Source: Deltaproteobacteria bacterium
Lineage (GTDB): Bacteria > Desulfobacterota > Syntrophia > Syntrophales > UBA5619
Reading direction: 5' to 3'
Length of the DNA stretch: 16,466 nucleotides
NCBI GenBank assembly: GCA_021372695.1
Contig: JAJFTY010000233.1
Location: 1-16,466, forward strand
In this document: positions 7,925-16,228 of the stretch, one piece after another
Numbering within the stretch: position 1 is the stretch's first letter
How the letters are laid out: the number at the start of each line of letters is the position of its first letter
Notes under the pieces: generated by a model
The model's database searches: none
Seen by the model: only the letters and a program-made list of their open reading frames with translations
What the model was told of the DNA's origin: nothing
Made by a program: the position numbers and the translations under genes

Positions 7925-9382
7925 TCACCGGATCGATGCCGCCCCGGGCGATCCGCCCGAATCCTCCAGGAACTGCATGGCAGAGCCGATCTCGATGAAA
8001 GACTTCCCCAGGCGGTCACCGAAGTTCCCGGCGATGACGACCACCAGATCCTCTTCCCGGAGGCTGCCGCTCTTCAGGCGGCTCATGATCGCCCGGCGGA
8101 GGAAATCGTGGCTGTCGGCCGTCTTTTCGATGTATTCGGCAAACACGCCGAACGACAGCGCGAGCTGGCGGACGACGTTCCAGTCGTGGCAGTGGGCGAA
8201 GATCGGCTTGCGGCCGCGGAATCCGGCCATGTTGCGGATGGAGCTGCCCGCCGAGGTGTCGGCGATGATCGCCCGGGCGCCCAGCTTGAGGGCCGCGTCG
8301 ACCGCCGTCCTGGTCAGAAACGCCGAACGTTCGGTGGTCAGCACGACCGGCGGCGTCTCGTGGATGTCGCTCCGCGACTTCTCGACTTCGGCGGCGACCG
8401 TCGCCATCGTCGTCACCGCCTCCAAGGGGTACAGGCCGCCGGCCGTCTCCCCGCTCAGCATGATGGCATCGGTCTTGCCGTAGATGGCGTTGGCAATGTC
8501 GCTCACCTCGGCCCGGGTGGGCCGGGGATTCCGGATCATGGAGTCGAGCATCTGGGTCGCGATGATGACCGGCTTTCGGCGGCAGATGCACTTGTTGATC
8601 AGCATCTTCTGGATGCCCGGCACCCGCTCGTAGGGAATTTCGATGGCCAGATCGCCGCGGGCGACCATCACCCCGTAGACATGGTCGAGGATCTCGTCGA
8701 TATGGTCCACCCCTTCCTGGTTCTCGATCTTGGCGATGATCTTGATCGGGCTCTTTTGCTCGTCGAGGATCGCCTGGATGGCCAGGACGTCCTCCTTGCT
8801 GCGCACGAAGGAGTGGGCGATGAAGTCGCACTTCTGCTCGACGGCAAAGCGGACGTACTCCCGGTCCTTCTCGCTGAGTGCCGGAAGAGCGAAGCTCACC
8901 GCCGGAACGTTCACGCTCTTGTGCCCCTCGATCCGGCCGTCGTTCAGGACCTCGCAGATAAGCGAATCGCCCTGCCTCTCCACGACCTGAAGCTGGACGC
9001 GTCCGTCGTCGATGAGGATGCGGCTCTTCACGGGCACTTCTTCGACGAATCCCCGATAACTGACATAGACCCCTTCCCGCGTCGAGGCTTTTTCGGGGTC
9101 GCCCCGGAAGATCACCTGCTCTCCCTTCTTGAGGAGGATTTCCCCCGCAACCTCGGTGGTCCGGACCTCCGGCCCCTTCGTGTCGATCATGATCGCGATA
9201 TGGTCGGAGACCGCCCGGACGTTTTCGATCACCTTCAGCGACCCTGCGGGGGACTGGTGGGCGGTGTTGAGCCTCACCACGTCCATGCCGGCCCGGTGGA
9301 GTTCGGCGAGGAAGGGGGCGTCGCAGCGCCGGTCGGAGATCGTCGCGACGATCTTGGTCTTCTTTCGGATTTCCGTTTTCAT
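7925..9382 (-). CDS. pyk: Pyruvate kinase, Bacteroidota-like sequence type
   Basis: A 485-residue pyruvate kinase: phosphoenolpyruvate plus ADP gives pyruvate plus ATP, the last step of glycolysis. Seen: TKIVATIS at the start, IDTKGPEVRT (D67, T68, E72), the active-site signature IIAKIENQEGV with K218 and E220, VARGDLAIEIP (about 240-250), IATQMLDSM (T276) and RPTRAEVSDIANA. The N-terminal element that is usually RLNFSHG is RLNTAHQ here (R37, N39, A41), and TISDRRCD replaces the usual TIGPAS. This wording recalls pyruvate kinases of Bacteroidota. The Ser that normally helps bind K+ is Ala (A41). The ATG at 9382 overlaps the methyltransferase stop by 4 nt (ATGA), with AAAGGAA upstream. It is last in the Pho cluster. 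The frame is open further upstream, but that part is a shadow of the methyltransferase. Confidence 0.95.
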   Translation of the reverse strand: MKTEIRKKTKIVATISDRRCDAPFLAELHRAGMDVVRLNTAHQSPAGSLKVIENVRAVSDHIAIMIDTKGPEVRTTEVAGEILLKKGEQVIFRGDPEKASTREGVYVSYRGFVEEVPVKSRILIDDGRVQLQVVERQGDSLICEVLNDGRIEGHKSVNVPAVSFALPALSEKDREYVRFAVEQKCDFIAHSFVRSKEDVLAIQAILDEQKSPIKIIAKIENQEGVDHIDEILDHVYGVMVARGDLAIEIPYERVPGIQKMLINKCICRRKPVIIATQMLDSMIRNPRPTRAEVSDIANAIYGKTDAIMLSGETAGGLYPLEAVTTMATVAAEVEKSRSDIHETPPVVLTTERSAFLTRTAVDAALKLGARAIIADTSAGSSIRNMAGFRGRKPIFAHCHDWNVVRQLALSFGVFAEYIEKTADSHDFLRRAIMSRLKSGSLREEDLVVVIAGNFGDRLGKSFIEIGSAMQFLEDSGGSPGAASIR

Positions 9383-9966
9383 GATGGTGTCGTTCCTTTC
9401 TCCATCCGGACGGCCCGGCTGAGCGCGATCTCCGGTTCGCCCAAGAGCCGGAAGCCGGCGACCCTGCACACCTCCACGGTCCGTTCGAAGCTCTTCCGCG
9501 TCACGTGGAATTTCGGCTCCACGAGGAGAAGCCGGCCGCCCGGCCTGAGGAACTCGAAGATCTGGGCGAAGAAGCGGGCCTTGTCCGGCACCTCGTGGGC
9601 CATCCAGAAGCAGAGGGCGAAATCGGCCGGCCCTTCGACCCCGAGATCGTCCGGCCGGCAGCGATGGAGAACTATCCTGCGGTCGAGTCCTGCCCTCTCG
9701 GCCCGGCGCCTCAAACCTTCGAGCATCCTCTCCTGGAGGTCGACGGCCACAACCTTTCCACGCGGGCCGACGAGCCTCGCCATCCCCAGCGTGAAATAGC
9801 CCATGCCGCAGCCGATGTCGACCGCGGTCATCCCTTCCGCCACATGGGGCTTCAGGATGCGCTTCGGATCGTGGATCCAGCGCCGCAGCGGGTTGTCGAA
9901 ACTGCGGCAGAGCCACCAGGGGCAGACTTGGTCGTTCACCCTCCAGAACTTCTCACGCCATCCCAT
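9379..9966 (-). CDS. Class I SAM-dependent methyltransferase
   Basis: A 195-residue soluble methyltransferase with a Rossmann fold. Motif I AVDIGCGMGYFTLGMA (residues 48-63) binds S-adenosylmethionine; motif II VVAVDLQERML (72-82) gives the acidic residue for the ribose. The post-motif segment ALCFWMAHEVPDKARFF (117-133) and FLRPGGRLLLVEPKFHV (139-155) follow the pattern of the UbiE/arsenite methyltransferase-like group. The Trp/Arg-rich N-terminus (GWREKFWRVNDQVCPWWLC) is unusual and could shape the substrate pocket. The substrate cannot be told from sequence. The ATG at 9966 comes 1 nt after the phoR stop, with GGGAGG inside the end of phoR, and the stop overlaps the pyk start. Translation is therefore probably coupled across phoR, this gene and pyk. 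Confidence 0.88.
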   Translation of the reverse strand: MGWREKFWRVNDQVCPWWLCRSFDNPLRRWIHDPKRILKPHVAEGMTAVDIGCGMGYFTLGMARLVGPRGKVVAVDLQERMLEGLRRRAERAGLDRRIVLHRCRPDDLGVEGPADFALCFWMAHEVPDKARFFAQIFEFLRPGGRLLLVEPKFHVTRKSFERTVEVCRVAGFRLLGEPEIALSRAVRMEKGTTPS

Positions 9967-9967
9967 C

Positions 9968-11722
9968 TCACGCCTCCCGGTAGAGCGGGAAATAGAGGGA
10001 AACCGTGGTCCCGCGGCCCACGGTGCTCTCGATGCCGATCCGCCCCTGCATCGCCATCATCAGGTGTTTCACGATGGAGAGGCCGAGTCCGGTTCCGCCC
10101 ATCTCCCGGGAGCGCGCCCTCTCGGTCCGGTAGAACCGTTCGCCCAACCGGGAGATCTCACCCTTCGGGATGCCGATGCCGGTGTCGGCGATCCGGACCG
10201 CCAGGAACTTCTCCTCCACCGGCGCTGCCGTGACGGAAACCGATCCTCCCGGCGGCGTGAATTTGACCGCGTTGTCCAGGGTGTTGAGCAGGATCTGCAT
10301 GAGCCGGTCCCGATCCGCCCGGATCGCCGGGAGCGGGCCTGAGATCTCATCGGCGATCTTCACCCCCTTCCCGGCAGCCTTCGCGGCGATCAGCGCCAGG
10401 GTCTGTTCCAGGGCCTTGCCGGGATCCACGCTTTCGACACGGAGCTTCATCTCACCCAGTTCGATCGCGGAAAGGGTGAGCAGGTCATCGACGAGCCGGT
10501 TCAGGCGCTCGGCGTTCTCCCGGATCGTCTTCAGGAACTCCAGCGCCTTTTCGCGGTCGTCCACGGCCCCCTGCTCCATAGTTTCGACAAAACCGATGAT
10601 CGCCGTGAGCGGCGTCCGGATTTCATGGGTCACGTTGGCCACGAAATCGGTCCGGACCCGTTCGAGCCGTTTCAGCCGCGTCACATCGTGGAAGACCAGC
10701 ATGGTCTTGCCGTCGTCCCCGGACTCGCCCCGGACCGCCGAGATCCGGACATCCATCACGGCCGGTGGGTCCCCCTCCAGGGCGATCTCTGCAAAGAGGG
10801 GCTCACGACTCGCCCGGAACCGCGCCAGCGCATCGTGGAGCTCCACGTTTCGAACGGTCTCCAGGACGGTCCTGCCGGCCATCTCGCCGGCAGTCAGGCC
10901 GATCATCTCTTCCATCCCCCGGTTGACCAGCGCGATCCGGTCTTCGGCGTCGAGGAGCATGACCCCTTCGCTCATCCCGGAGAATATCGCCTCCAGTTGC
11001 TGCTTCTCCTCGCCGGCCAGCCGGATCTCTTCCTTGAGGACCGCCACCATGTCGTTGAGGTTTTCCGCGAGCTCCCCGATCTCGTCCCGCGAGCGAATTC
11101 TCAGAATGCCGGGGAAGCTGCCCAGCCGGATCCTTTTGGTAAAGGCCGCCACCCTGCCGATTGGGGAGACCATCCGGAAGGAGGCCCAGAGCGCGATCAG
11201 AAGCAGGGGGACGATCGTCCAGAAGAGGATACGGAAAACGGCGGCTCCGGCCTTCTCCGCATCCGGTGTGATCTCCGGAAGCGTGCGGGAGAGCCGGACG
11301 TAGCCTACGATCCGCTCGCCGTCCTTGACGAGGATGGCCACATAGAGCGCCTCCTTCTTCAGGGTGCGGCTGTAGCGGCTGGCAGCGCCCTTCCCCCTGA
11401 GGCGCGCCTCCTGGAGCTCAGACCGGTTCAGGTGGTCGTCCTCCACCGCGACGCCGGGTTCCGAATCCGCAAGCACCCTTCCCGCAGCGTCGATCAGGGT
11501 CAGGCGGGCACGGGCGCGCGACGCCAGCTCCGGAGTCTGGCGGGTGATCTCGCCAGTCGGCATCAGGGCGATGATCCGCGCTTCGGCGCTCATCTCCTCT
11601 TCGACCCGGTGCATGAGCTCCTCCCGGAGCTCCCCCTGGATCCGCAGGCCCAGGATCGCGACCGCGGCAATGCCGATCGCGCAAAAGAGGATCATGAACT
11701 TATATGAGAGGCGAATCTTCAT
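9968..11722 (-). CDS. phoR: Phosphate-sensing histidine kinase PhoR
   Basis: A 584-residue inner-membrane kinase that phosphorylates PhoB when phosphate is scarce. Layout: TM1 at about residues 8-27; periplasmic sensor domain at about 28-163; TM2 at about 164-182; HAMP at about 183-236 (PIGRVAAFTKRI, SRDEIGELAENLNDM); PAS at about 243-350; HisKA with the phospho-acceptor H366 in THEIRTPLTAIIGF; and HATPase with N484 (LDNAVKFTP), DTGIGIP (513-519) and GGTGLGLSIVKH (542-553). The long periplasmic domain is of the type found in PhoR of Gram-positives and deltaproteobacteria rather than the short-loop E. coli form. PhoR identity rests on position behind pstSCAB-phoU and on the HAMP-PAS order. Start: ATG at 11722 with AGGAAA upstream; the gap to phoU is 66 nt without a terminator. 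Confidence 0.93.
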   Translation of the reverse strand: MKIRLSYKFMILFCAIGIAAVAILGLRIQGELREELMHRVEEEMSAEARIIALMPTGEITRQTPELASRARARLTLIDAAGRVLADSEPGVAVEDDHLNRSELQEARLRGKGAASRYSRTLKKEALYVAILVKDGERIVGYVRLSRTLPEITPDAEKAGAAVFRILFWTIVPLLLIALWASFRMVSPIGRVAAFTKRIRLGSFPGILRIRSRDEIGELAENLNDMVAVLKEEIRLAGEEKQQLEAIFSGMSEGVMLLDAEDRIALVNRGMEEMIGLTAGEMAGRTVLETVRNVELHDALARFRASREPLFAEIALEGDPPAVMDVRISAVRGESGDDGKTMLVFHDVTRLKRLERVRTDFVANVTHEIRTPLTAIIGFVETMEQGAVDDREKALEFLKTIRENAERLNRLVDDLLTLSAIELGEMKLRVESVDPGKALEQTLALIAAKAAGKGVKIADEISGPLPAIRADRDRLMQILLNTLDNAVKFTPPGGSVSVTAAPVEEKFLAVRIADTGIGIPKGEISRLGERFYRTERARSREMGGTGLGLSIVKHLMMAMQGRIGIESTVGRGTTVSLYFPLYREA

Positions 11723-11788
11723 CCGTTTCCTGTTTTTTGGAAAAGTCGGCAGGCCGGTCGCTGGGCGCCCGGGCTTTTTCCGCAGACG

Positions 11789-12478
11789 CTATTTCGGCTC
11801 CGCACAAGCCGACTTGTGCCGCATGGTCCTTCCGGTGACCATGTAGATGACCATGTCGGCGATGCCCTCGGCATGGTCCGCGATCCGCTCCAGGCTCTTG
11901 GAGATCTGCATGATGTAGAGGCAGACCTGGATCTTGTGCGGATCCTCCATCATGAAGGTGAGCAGCTCGCGGAAAACCTGATCGTTGAGCTGGTCGATGA
12001 CGGTGTCTTCCTCGCGAACCTTCATGGCGAGCCCCACATCCTCCCGCACCATGGCGTCCAGGCTCCTGCGGATCATCCCCCGGCTGATCTCCGCCATCCG
12101 GGGCAGGTCGATGTAAGGCTTGATATGGGGAAGATCGTTGAGGAGGAGCACCTTCTCGGCGATGTTCGCCGCCATGTCCCCGATGCGCTCCAAATGGCCG
12201 GTGATCTTGATCGCCGTCGTGATGAACCGCAGATCGCGGGCCGCGGGCTGCCGCAGGGCGAGCAGGCGAATGCACTTCTCCTCCAGGTCCACGTCGAGGC
12301 GGTCGATCTGTTCGTCTTCGCAAACGATCTCCCGGGCGAGGTCAGAGTTCCTCTCCACGAGGGCCTGCGCCCCCCGTTCGAGCGCTCTTTCCGTCAGGGC
12401 GCCGATGTAGAGAAGCCCCTCCCGGATCTCCTGAAGCTCCCGCTCGTACTCCCGGCTGGTGTGCTTTTTCTCTTCCAT
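11789..12478 (-). CDS. phoU: Phosphate signalling protein PhoU
   Basis: A 229-residue PhoU, the cytoplasmic helical protein that couples the Pst transporter to PhoR and keeps the kinase off when phosphate is plentiful. Two PhoU repeats are visible: residues about 15-105 with DEQIDRLDVDLEEKCIRLLAL and TAIKITGHLERIGDMAANIAE, and about 120-215 with EEDTVIDQLNDQVFRELL and QISKSLERIADHAEGIADMV. The two E-R-I-(G/A)-D clusters are the metal-binding motifs of the family. Length is normal. Start: ATG at 12478 with CGGAG upstream. It follows pstB after 27 nt and precedes phoR, the usual PhoU context. Loss of such genes typically makes the Pho response constitutive (established for E. coli). Confidence 0.97.
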   Translation of the reverse strand: MEEKKHTSREYERELQEIREGLLYIGALTERALERGAQALVERNSDLAREIVCEDEQIDRLDVDLEEKCIRLLALRQPAARDLRFITTAIKITGHLERIGDMAANIAEKVLLLNDLPHIKPYIDLPRMAEISRGMIRRSLDAMVREDVGLAMKVREEDTVIDQLNDQVFRELLTFMMEDPHKIQVCLYIMQISKSLERIADHAEGIADMVIYMVTGRTMRHKSACAEPK

Positions 12479-12505
12479 AGATGGCTCCGTTTCTTGTCCC
12501 CTTGC

Positions 12506-13267
12506 TTACCCGAACCGCCCGGTGATGTAGTCTTCCGTCTGTTTCACGTCCGGATTGGTGAAGATCTTCTCGGTCGCGTTGAACTCGATCAGCTTTCCGA
12601 TGTAGAAGAAACCGGTATATTCGGAAACGCGGGCCGCCTGCTGCATGTTGTGGGTCACGATGATGATCGTGTAGCGCTTCTTGAGCGAATCGATCAGCTC
12701 CTCGATCTTGGCGGTCGAAATCGGGTCCAGCGCCGATGTCGGTTCGTCCATCAGGAGGACGTCCGGCTTCATGGCAAGCGCCCGGGCGATGCAGAGGCGC
12801 TGCTGCTGGCCGCCCGAGAGGGTCATGGCGGATTTGCCGAGGATATCCTTCACTTCGTCCCAGAGGACCGCCTGCTTCAGGCTCTCCTCCACGAGCGCCT
12901 CCAGTTCGCCGCTCTCCCGGACGCCGGAAAGCCTGGGCGCGAAGACGATGTTGTTGAAGATCGACTTCGGAAAGGGGTTCGGCTTCTGGAACACCATCCC
13001 GATCCGCTGGCGGATCTCCACGGGATCGACCTCGGGGGCATAGATGTTCCGCCCTTCGAAGAGGATCTCCCCCTCCACCCGGGTCTTGTCGATCAGGTCG
13101 TTCATCCGGTTGAGGAGCCGCAGCAGCGTCGACTTCCCGCACCCGGACGGACCGATCAGGGCCGTGACCCGGTTCTTCTCGAAACGGATGTTGATGTCGG
13201 TCAGCGCCTGGAATGCACCATAGAAAAAATTGACGTGGGTCGCGCTGATGATCGCGTCTTCTGCCAT
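12506..13267 (-). CDS. pstB: Phosphate ABC transporter ATP-binding protein PstB
   Basis: A 253-residue ATPase that powers phosphate import by PstCA. All ABC motifs are intact: Walker [10 protein letters not shown] (39-47), Q-loop Q94 in VFQKPNPFP, signature LSGGQQQR (150-157), Walker B LLMDEP (171-176) and the switch His H206 in VTHNMQQ. The stretches LNRMNDLI and [12 protein letters not shown] are characteristic of PstB rather than other ABC ATPases. An in-frame GTG lies at 13276, but the ATG at 13267 is preferred: AAGGTGG lies about 5 nt upstream, inside the end of pstA, and the start is 2 nt beyond the pstA stop. Tight packing implies translational coupling. Confidence 0.97.
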   Translation of the reverse strand: MAEDAIISATHVNFFYGAFQALTDINIRFEKNRVTALIGPSGCGKSTLLRLLNRMNDLIDKTRVEGEILFEGRNIYAPEVDPVEIRQRIGMVFQKPNPFPKSIFNNIVFAPRLSGVRESGELEALVEESLKQAVLWDEVKDILGKSAMTLSGGQQQRLCIARALAMKPDVLLMDEPTSALDPISTAKIEELIDSLKKRYTIIIVTHNMQQAARVSEYTGFFYIGKLIEFNATEKIFTNPDVKQTEDYITGRFG

Positions 13268-13269
13268 GC

Positions 13270-14151
13270 TTACCACCTTTTATTCCTTCGGACCGCGCCG
13301 CGGATCACGATCGCGATCAGATCGATCCCCAGGACCAGGGCGATCAGGACGAGCGCCGTTCCGTACTGCAGGGGCCGCGTCTCTTCGATATGGGTTCCCG
13401 CCGTCGCCAGGACATAGATGTGGTAGGGCAGGGCCATCACCTCGTCGAAGATCGATTTCGGCAGCACCGCCGTGAAGAAGGCGGCCGCCGTGAACATGAT
13501 GGGCGCCGTCTCGCCGGCGGCGCGGCCGACCCCCAGAATCGCCCCGGTCAGGATGCCGGGCAGGGCGGTCGGGATGACGATCCGGGAGATCGTGCGCCAT
13601 TTGGAGACGCCCAGGGCGAGCGACGCCTCCCGGAAGGTCTGGGGGACCGCCTTCAAGGCCTCTTCCGCGGCGCCGATAATCGTGGGCAGGACCAGGATCC
13701 CGAGCGTGAGGCTGCCCGAAAGGATGCACGAACCGAACTTCAGGTAGACGACGAAAAAGCCGAGCCCGAAGAGGCCGAAGACGACCGAGGGCACGCCGGC
13801 CAGACAGTTGACGCCGATCCGGATGATCCGGATGAAACGCCCTTGTCTGGCGTATTCCGTCAGGTAGACGGCCGAGACCACCCCCAGCGGCAGGGCCACG
13901 GCAATCGCGCCCACGGTCAGATAGAAGGTCCCGACGATGGCCGGCATGATGCCGCCTTTGGTCATGGAATCGGTCGGCGGCAGGGTCAGAAAATCCCAGC
14001 CGATCGCCCGGAATCCGTTGGCCAGGAGAAAGGCGATGATGCCCAGGAGCGCGAGCGTGATCGAAAGCGCCGCCAGCCGCACCACGCCGAAGAAGCAGCT
14101 CTGCCGGAAATAGCGCCATTTCATGAATGATGCCTGGGTTTCCCTGGTCAC
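13270..14151 (-). CDS. pstA: Phosphate ABC transporter permease PstA
   Basis: A 293-residue inner-membrane permease that forms the phosphate path together with PstC. Several membrane segments are visible: one near residues 20-45, then the block of a binding-protein-dependent permease from about 70 onward. The EAA-loop that docks PstB is [31 protein letters not shown] (about 173-203). [16 protein letters not shown] and [11 protein letters not shown] are typical of PstA. The start is taken as GTG at 14151, overlapping the pstC stop as GTGA and preceded by AAGGAGGAGGGG. An ATG at 14124 (MKWRYF) is a possible alternative but has a weaker ribosome site. Confidence 0.95.
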   Translation of the reverse strand: MTRETQASFMKWRYFRQSCFFGVVRLAALSITLALLGIIAFLLANGFRAIGWDFLTLPPTDSMTKGGIMPAIVGTFYLTVGAIAVALPLGVVSAVYLTEYARQGRFIRIIRIGVNCLAGVPSVVFGLFGLGFFVVYLKFGSCILSGSLTLGILVLPTIIGAAEEALKAVPQTFREASLALGVSKWRTISRIVIPTALPGILTGAILGVGRAAGETAPIMFTAAAFFTAVLPKSIFDEVMALPYHIYVLATAGTHIEETRPLQYGTALVLIALVLGIDLIAIVIRGAVRRNKRW

Positions 14152-15056
14152 AGCGTTCCGGACCCCTCCTCCTTGAACCGGTTCGAGATCTGATCGGCAA
14201 TCAGGTTGAAGACGAGCGTGATGACGAACAGGACGATCCCCGTGGCGAAGAGGGCATGGTAGTGCCCGCTCTGGAAGGGCGCCTCGCCCATCTCCGCGGC
14301 GATGCTCGCCGACATGGGACGGACCGAATCGAAGATTCCCTGCGGGATGGCCGCCGCCCCCCCGGCCACCATGAGGACCACCATGGTCTCACCGATGGCC
14401 CGGGACATGCCCAGGATCACCGCCGTGGAGATCCCGGAGAGGGCCGCCGGCATGGCGACCCTCACGATCGTCTCGAATTTCGTCGCCCCCAAGGCATAGG
14501 CAGCCTCCTTGTACTCCCGGGGAACGGCATAGAGGGCGTCTTCCGAGATGCTCGATATCGTGGGGATCGCCATGATGGCGAGCATCAGGGAGGCGTTGAC
14601 GATGTTGAGCCCCGTCGGCAGATCGAAGGTTTCCTGCATCCAGGGCGCGAGGATCACCATGCCGAAGAAACCGAGGACCACGGAGGGAAGCCCCGCCAGG
14701 AGCTCGATGATCGATTTCAGGATCTCCTTGATCCGCGCGGGGGCGATCTCCGAGATGTAGATCGCCGAGAGGAGCCCGAACGGAACGGCGATCAGACAGG
14801 AGAAGAGCGTCACGATCACCGATCCGACAATCAGCGGCCAGATCCCGTACTCCGGAGGGTCATAGGTGGGGTACCACTCGGAGCCGAAGAGAAACTGGCT
14901 CACCGAAATCTGCTTGAAAATGGGGAGCCCTTCCCGGAAGAGGAAGAGCACGATCAGCCCCAGGAGCAGCACGGAAATGAAGGCGAGAAAGGCAAAGAGG
15001 TTCTTGATGATGGCCTCCCTGGCGCGGCTTGTCAGCTTATTTTTTTGGGCTTCCAT
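14148..15056 (-). CDS. pstC: Phosphate ABC transporter permease PstC
   Basis: A 302-residue inner-membrane permease, partner of PstA. One long N-terminal hydrophobic segment (about 19-41) is followed by a periplasmic stretch with the typical PstC phrase FLFGSEWYPTYDPPEYGIWPLIVGS. The permease domain then contains GLPSVVLGFFGMV, the EAA-loop KEAAYALGATKFETIVRVAMPAALSG (about 183-208) and SRAIGETMVVLMVAGG. Start: ATG at 15056 with AAAGG 6 nt upstream. It lies 246 nt downstream of pstS, and the intervening DNA holds a composite palindromic repeat, so pstC may be expressed at a lower level than pstS. Confidence 0.96.
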   Translation of the reverse strand: MEAQKNKLTSRAREAIIKNLFAFLAFISVLLLGLIVLFLFREGLPIFKQISVSQFLFGSEWYPTYDPPEYGIWPLIVGSVIVTLFSCLIAVPFGLLSAIYISEIAPARIKEILKSIIELLAGLPSVVLGFFGMVILAPWMQETFDLPTGLNIVNASLMLAIMAIPTISSISEDALYAVPREYKEAAYALGATKFETIVRVAMPAALSGISTAVILGMSRAIGETMVVLMVAGGAAAIPQGIFDSVRPMSASIAAEMGEAPFQSGHYHALFATGIVLFVITLVFNLIADQISNRFKEEGSGTL

Positions 15057-15302
15057 ATCGACCTTTCAATCCTGACGGGCTTGTAATGAGTCGTCACCCC
15101 GGCGAACGCCGGGGTCCGTTGTCTCTCTGGTTCCCGGCGTTCCCGGAACGACGTCTGGATACCGGCTTTCGCCGGTATGACGTTTGGCTGGATTTTCGGC
15201 TTTTTGCGGAGTCGTCAATCCGGATTTTTTGTCCATACCTTTGCCCATCTCGGGAATCGGATCCCGGAAGCGCGCGGAGGGATCACGATCCCAACATCCC
15301 CC
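15057..15302. other. pstS-pstC spacer with hairpins
   Basis: No gene is seen. On the pstS side are two short inverted repeats: GGGATC-AC-GATCCC (15279-15292) and CGGGA...TCCCG (15251-15266). The part nearer pstC is filled by the composite repeat listed separately. No T-run makes a convincing terminator, so read-through from pstS is expected, probably reduced or processed here. Confidence 0.5.
15090..15182. repeat. Composite dispersed palindromic repeat (copy 2), inside the pst operon
   Basis: It starts GTCGTCACCCCGGCGAACGCC and ends GCCGGTATGACG. First hairpin: ACCCCGGC-GAAC-GCCGGGGT (15096-15115). Middle: CGTTCC-C-GGAACG near 15138-15150. Last hairpin: ATACCGGC-TTTC-GCCGGTAT (15159-15178). 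The ends CGTCA (15092-15096) and TGACG (15178-15182) are inverted relative to each other. It shares the GTCGTCA start and the CCGGCGAACGCCGG core with the element at 7368-7483. Confidence 0.85.
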
Positions 15303-16124
15303 CTACTTCTTCGGCAGGGGTACGAAGCCATCCTTCTTCACCAGCGCCTGGCCGGCCGGGCTCAGGACGAACTTGATGTACTTGGCTGCCTCGCCCTTTG
15401 GCTCCCCGTTCGTGTACATGTAGAGAAACCGGGAAACGGGATACTCCTTGGAGAGCGCCGTCTTGTCGGAAGCCGGGACCCCATTGACGGTCAGAGCCTT
15501 CACCGTCTTGTCGAGGTACCCGAGGCCGATATAGCCGAGGGCGTACCGGTTCTTCGAAACCGCCTGCACGATCGCGCCGTTGGAGGCCTGAAGCTGCGCC
15601 CGCGGCGTCACCTTGGCCCCTTTCAGGACCAGTTCGGCCCAGGCCTCGAAGGTGCCGGAGCTGCTGTCCCGGGAGATGACGACGATCTTGAGGTCTTCCC
15701 CGCCCACGTCCTTCCAGTTGGTGATCTTGCCCTGATAGATCTGGCTCAACTGGTCGATGGAAAGATCCCTGACCCTGTTTTTCGGATGGACGACGGGGAC
15801 GATGGCGTCGATCGCCACCACGGTTTCCGTGGGGGCGACGCCCTTCGATTTGGCGAGCTCGATCTCGCTCGCCTTGATTTCCCGCGAGGAATTCGCGATG
15901 TGGGTCGATTTGTCGATCAGGGCCTTGATGCCGTCGCCGGAGCCACCCCCCGACAGGGAGATGTTGACGCCCGGGTGCGCCTTCATGTAGGCCTCCAGGG
16001 CAACCTGGGCGATCGGCAGGACCGTCGTCGATCCCTTGATGACGATGTTTTCCGCCAGGGCCGTCCCGGTGCAGAAAAGCAGTCCGAGCGACACCGCCGC
16101 CAGTTTTTTCAGAATGCCGTGCAT
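15303..16124 (-). CDS. pstS: Periplasmic phosphate-binding protein PstS
   Basis: A 273-residue high-affinity phosphate receptor that delivers phosphate to PstCAB. The signal peptide MHGILKKLAAVSLGLLFCTGTALA has an AxA-type site; the Cys at 18 is not in a good lipobox, so it is probably soluble in the periplasm. Phosphate-contacting loops are visible: IKGSTTVLPIAQ (about 29-40), LSGGGSGDGIKAL (about 57-69) and SRDSSSGTFEAW (about 150-161). The C-terminal region (YIKFVLSPAGQALVKKDGFVPLP) is typical of the shorter PstS form common outside enterobacteria. Start: ATG at 16124 with an excellent AAAGGAGG 8 nt upstream. Five 11-bp-spaced PhoB half-sites precede it, so induction on phosphate limitation is predicted. 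Confidence 0.96.
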   Translation of the reverse strand: MHGILKKLAAVSLGLLFCTGTALAENIVIKGSTTVLPIAQVALEAYMKAHPGVNISLSGGGSGDGIKALIDKSTHIANSSREIKASEIELAKSKGVAPTETVVAIDAIVPVVHPKNRVRDLSIDQLSQIYQGKITNWKDVGGEDLKIVVISRDSSSGTFEAWAELVLKGAKVTPRAQLQASNGAIVQAVSKNRYALGYIGLGYLDKTVKALTVNGVPASDKTALSKEYPVSRFLYMYTNGEPKGEAAKYIKFVLSPAGQALVKKDGFVPLPKK

Positions 16125-16158
16125 CTTGTTTTCCTCCTTTTCTTTTTTTGAGGCAGGG

Positions 16159-16209
16159 TAACAGATCAGTGTGACAATTTGATGAAGGCAGTGTGAAGAA
16201 ACGGTGAAC
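16159..16209 (-). promoter_or_regulatory. Pho box array (PhoB binding sites) upstream of pstS
   Basis: On the minus strand five 7-mers occur at exact 11-bp steps: GTTCACC (16209-16203), CTTCACA (16198-16192), CTTCATC (16187-16181), TGTCACA (16176-16170) and TCTGTTA (16165-16159), with 4-bp spacers. The 7+4 period and the TTCAC/GTCAC core match the direct-repeat Pho box known for PhoB (E. coli consensus CTGTCAT); the fifth unit is weak. The array ends 34 nt before the pstS ATG, so the leader is short. No clear -10 hexamer is identified. Confidence 0.82.
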
Positions 16210-16228
16210 GGTCTTTGGCGGGCGCCGG

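Noticed and set aside
8108..9799. Long open frame (563 codons) on the + strand opposite pyruvate kinase and the methyltransferase
   Set aside because: It is a shadow of the GC-rich coding strand; the composition is random-looking, no domain is recognisable, and two well-supported genes occupy the other strand.
11723..11788. Possible terminator or promoter between phoU and phoR
   Set aside because: GC-rich inverted stretches are present but no T-tract follows a stem and no promoter hexamers at proper spacing were seen.
11816..13417. Long + strand open frame opposite phoU and pstB
   Set aside because: It is antisense to two textbook genes, rich in His/Asp/Arg as expected for a frame shadow, with no domain.
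14127..15086. + strand open frame opposite pstC
   Set aside because: Its charged, repetitive Asp/His/Arg composition is typical of the reverse complement of a membrane-protein gene; pstC is certain.
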